Shown: positions 32,628-34,294 of the stretch, piece by piece
Numbering within the stretch: position 1 is the first letter of the stretch
How the letters are laid out: each line of letters starts with the position of its first letter
NCBI GenBank assembly: GCA_029960955.1
Contig: JASBVS010000009.1
Location: 86,645-120,938 of the forward strand
Source of the DNA: Bacillota bacterium
Lineage (GTDB): Bacteria; Bacillota; Sulfobacillia; JAIMAT01
DNA: 34,294 nt
Reading direction: 5' to 3'
Translations under genes and position numbers: made by a program
The notes under the pieces: model-generated
What the model saw: only the letters and a program-made list of their open reading frames with translations
Database searches by the model: none
Told to the model about the DNA's origin: nothing

Positions 32628-34294
32628 GTCAGTCTCACCGTCCCCAGCACGTCGACGGGCACGCCGTCGCTCAGCTCGCTGTAGGAGACGACCGGCAGGC
32701 GCGGCAGGCTCCGCTCCACCAGCCGGCGCAGGTGGAAGCGGAGGCCGGCGGCACAGAGGAGGACCGGCTGGACGCCCTGCTCCAGCGCCCGGGTGAGCTC
32801 CGCCTCCAGGCCGCGGACCAGCCGTCCCAGCGTCTCCGGATCGAGCACGAGGGCCCGCCCGTTCCCCTGCCCGCGGATGGACTCCGCCAGCTGGCGCTCC
32901 GCCGCCGGGTCGAGGGTGATGACGCGCAACCGTCCGTCCGCGCCCAGGAGGCGCTGGGTGATGCTCCGGCCCAGGGCCTGGCGGGCCGCCTCGGTCAGCT
33001 CGTCCACCGCCTTGGAGGCGGCCGCCTGGTCGGCCAGCGCCTCGAGGATGGTGCCCAGGTCGCGGATCGAGACGCCCTCGCGCAGCAGGTTCTGGAGGAC
33101 GCGCTGGACCTCGCCCAGGGTGAGCAGCGAGGGGACCGTCTCCTCCACCAGCGCCGCGGCGCTCTGGTGGAGCGTGTCCAGGAGGCGCCGGGTCTCCTGC
33201 CGGGTGAGGAGCTCCCAGGCGTGCGACCGCACCAGCTCCGTCAGGTGGGTGGCGAGCACGGCGGCGGCCTCGACCACCGTGTAGCCCGAGGCCTCGGCCA
33301 GCGCGCGCCGCTCGGGGCGGATCCAGAGCGCGGGCAGGTTGAAGGCCGGGTCGCGGGTCGGCTCGCCCTCGATGCCGGCCGCCTCCCCGCCCTGGGGGAT
33401 GGCCAGGAGGCGGTCGAGGCGCAGCTCGGCCTCGCCGATCACCTCGCCCTTGAGCAGGATCCGGTAGCGGTTGGGCTCCAGGCTCAGGTTGTCGCGGACG
33501 CGCACCAGGGGGAGGACCAGGCCCAGCTCGAGTGCGACCTGCCGCCGCAGGAGCGCGATCCGGTCCATCAGCTGGCCGCCTTCCTCGGCGCCCAGGGGGA
33601 GGAGCCCGTAGCCCAGCTCCACCTCCAGGGGGTCGACGGGCAGGAGGCGCGCCGCCTCCTCGGGCGTGACGCCCAGCGTCGCCTCCGCCGGCGCCGCCGG
33701 CGCCTCCTCGCGCCGGGCGCGCGCGTGGCGCGCCTGCAGGTAGGCGACGCCGCCCACCACCCCGGCCAGCGTCAGGAAGGGGAGCGGCGGCAAGCCCGGC
33801 ACCAGACCCAGCACGGCCAGCGTGCCCGCCGCCACCCAGAGCGCCTTCGGCTGCGCCAGCACCTGGCGGACCACGTCGTGGCCGAGGTCCGACTCGCTGG
33901 CGGCGCGGGTGACGACGATGCCCGTGGCGGTGGAGATGAGCAGCGCCGGCAGCTGGGTGACCAGGCCGTCGCCGATGGTCAGGATGGTGTACTGGCGGAG
34001 CGCGTCCTGCCAGGCCAGGTGCCGGACCAGCAGCCCCATGGCGAGGCCGCCGACGATATTGATCGCCAGGATGACCAGGCCGGCGATGGCGTCGCCGCGG
34101 ACGAACTTGCTGGCGCCGTCCATGGCGCCGTAGAAGTCCGCCTCGCGCTGGATCTGCTGGCGGCGGCGGCGCGCTTCCTTCTGGTCGATCAGCCCCGAGT
34201 TGAGGTCGGCGTCGATGGCCATCTGCTTGCCCGGCATGGCGTCCAGCGTGAAGCGGGCGGCCACCTCCGCCACCCGCTCGGCTCCGCGGGTGAT
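32624..34294 (-). CDS. flhA: Flagellar export gate protein FlhA (partial, N-terminus off the window)
   Basis: The last 556 residues of FlhA, the export gate of the flagellar type III secretion system. The frame is open to the right edge, so about 130 N-terminal residues are missing. The visible part begins ITRGAERVAEVAARF and continues with the FHIPEP-family block LDAMPGKQMAIDADLNSG, then the remaining transmembrane segments (around AGLVILAINIVGGLAMGLL and a later LGLVPGLPPLPFL). The large cytoplasmic domain, which docks chaperone-substrate complexes, runs from ELGYGLLPLG to the end. It overlaps flhF by ATGA. flhB and earlier fli genes are expected to the right. Confidence 0.96.
   Translation of the reverse strand: MTRGAERVAEVAARFTLDAMPGKQMAIDADLNSGLIDQKEARRRRQQIQREADFYGAMDGASKFVRGDAIAGLVILAINIVGGLAMGLLVRHLAWQDALRQYTILTIGDGLVTQLPALLISTATGIVVTRAASESDLGHDVVRQVLAQPKALWVAAGTLAVLGLVPGLPPLPFLTLAGVVGGVAYLQARHARARREEAPAAPAEATLGVTPEEAARLLPVDPLEVELGYGLLPLGAEEGGQLMDRIALLRRQVALELGLVLPLVRVRDNLSLEPNRYRILLKGEVIGEAELRLDRLLAIPQGGEAAGIEGEPTRDPAFNLPALWIRPERRALAEASGYTVVEAAAVLATHLTELVRSHAWELLTRQETRRLLDTLHQSAAALVEETVPSLLTLGEVQRVLQNLLREGVSIRDLGTILEALADQAAASKAVDELTEAARQALGRSITQRLLGADGRLRVITLDPAAERQLAESIRGQGNGRALVLDPETLGRLVRGLEAELTRALEQGVQPVLLCAAGLRFHLRRLVERSLPRLPVVSYSELSDGVPVDVLGTVRLT

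Overview
This window comes from a very GC-rich (roughly 70% by eye) endospore-forming, flagellated member of the Bacillota. Three things point there: a PolC-type replicative polymerase, a YlmC/YmxH-family sporulation protein, and a gene order that follows the Bacillus subtilis flhA...sigD-rpsB-tsf-pyrH-frr-uppS-cdsA-dxr-rseP-proS-polC-rimP-nusA-ylxR-ylxQ-infB-rbfA-truB-ribF-rpsO-pnp-...-ymxH block almost gene for gene. ispG between rseP and proS is a clostridial-type arrangement. The base composition suggests a lineage such as Thermaerobacter, Symbiobacterium or Limnochorda, but the genus cannot be fixed from sequence reading alone. Every convincing gene is on the minus strand, so transcription runs from high to low coordinates. 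The long plus-strand frames are codon-bias shadows.

Layout in the direction of transcription: (1) 34294-29086, end of a flagellar operon: flhA (partial), flhF, flhG, a YcgR-like PilZ protein and a sigma-28 (SigD/FliA) gene. The chemotaxis genes found here in B. subtilis are absent. (2) 29053-18926, a translation, nucleotide, lipid and isoprenoid block behind a good sigma-A promoter: rpsB, tsf, pyrH, frr, a 78-codon unknown, uppS, cdsA, dxr, rseP, ispG. A terminator/attenuator-like element follows, then proS. (3) 18924-13021: polC, an AcuI-type zinc-free oxidoreductase and an NAD-dependent sugar epimerase; the last two are insertions relative to B. subtilis. (4) 13049-7697: a promoter, then rimP-nusA-ylxR-ylxQ-infB. 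(5) 7693-1694: an rbfA-nrnA gene fusion, truB, ribF, rpsO, pnp and a strong terminator. (6) 1612-1: a VanW-domain protein, a MazG-like dimeric dUTPase, and ymxH running off the left edge.

Most of the genes act in core information processing: translation initiation and ribosome maturation (infB, rimP, rbfA, truB, rpsB, rpsO, tsf, frr), transcription and RNA decay (nusA, pnp, the NrnA part of the fusion), replication (polC), and precursor and envelope supply (pyrH, dUTPase, uppS, cdsA, dxr, ispG, rseP). Genes are tightly packed, with frequent 4-bp start/stop overlaps, strong GGAGG ribosome sites and many TTG starts. No gap exceeds 300 bases. No tRNA, rRNA, insertion sequence, phage gene or CRISPR array was seen.

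The least ordinary points are: a PolC that lacks the DnaQ-type proofreading exonuclease normally inserted in its PHP domain while keeping all nine expected PHP metal ligands; an in-frame RbfA-NrnA fusion; a possible antiterminator/terminator pair ahead of proS-polC; and a 152-bp overlap of ylxQ with infB.
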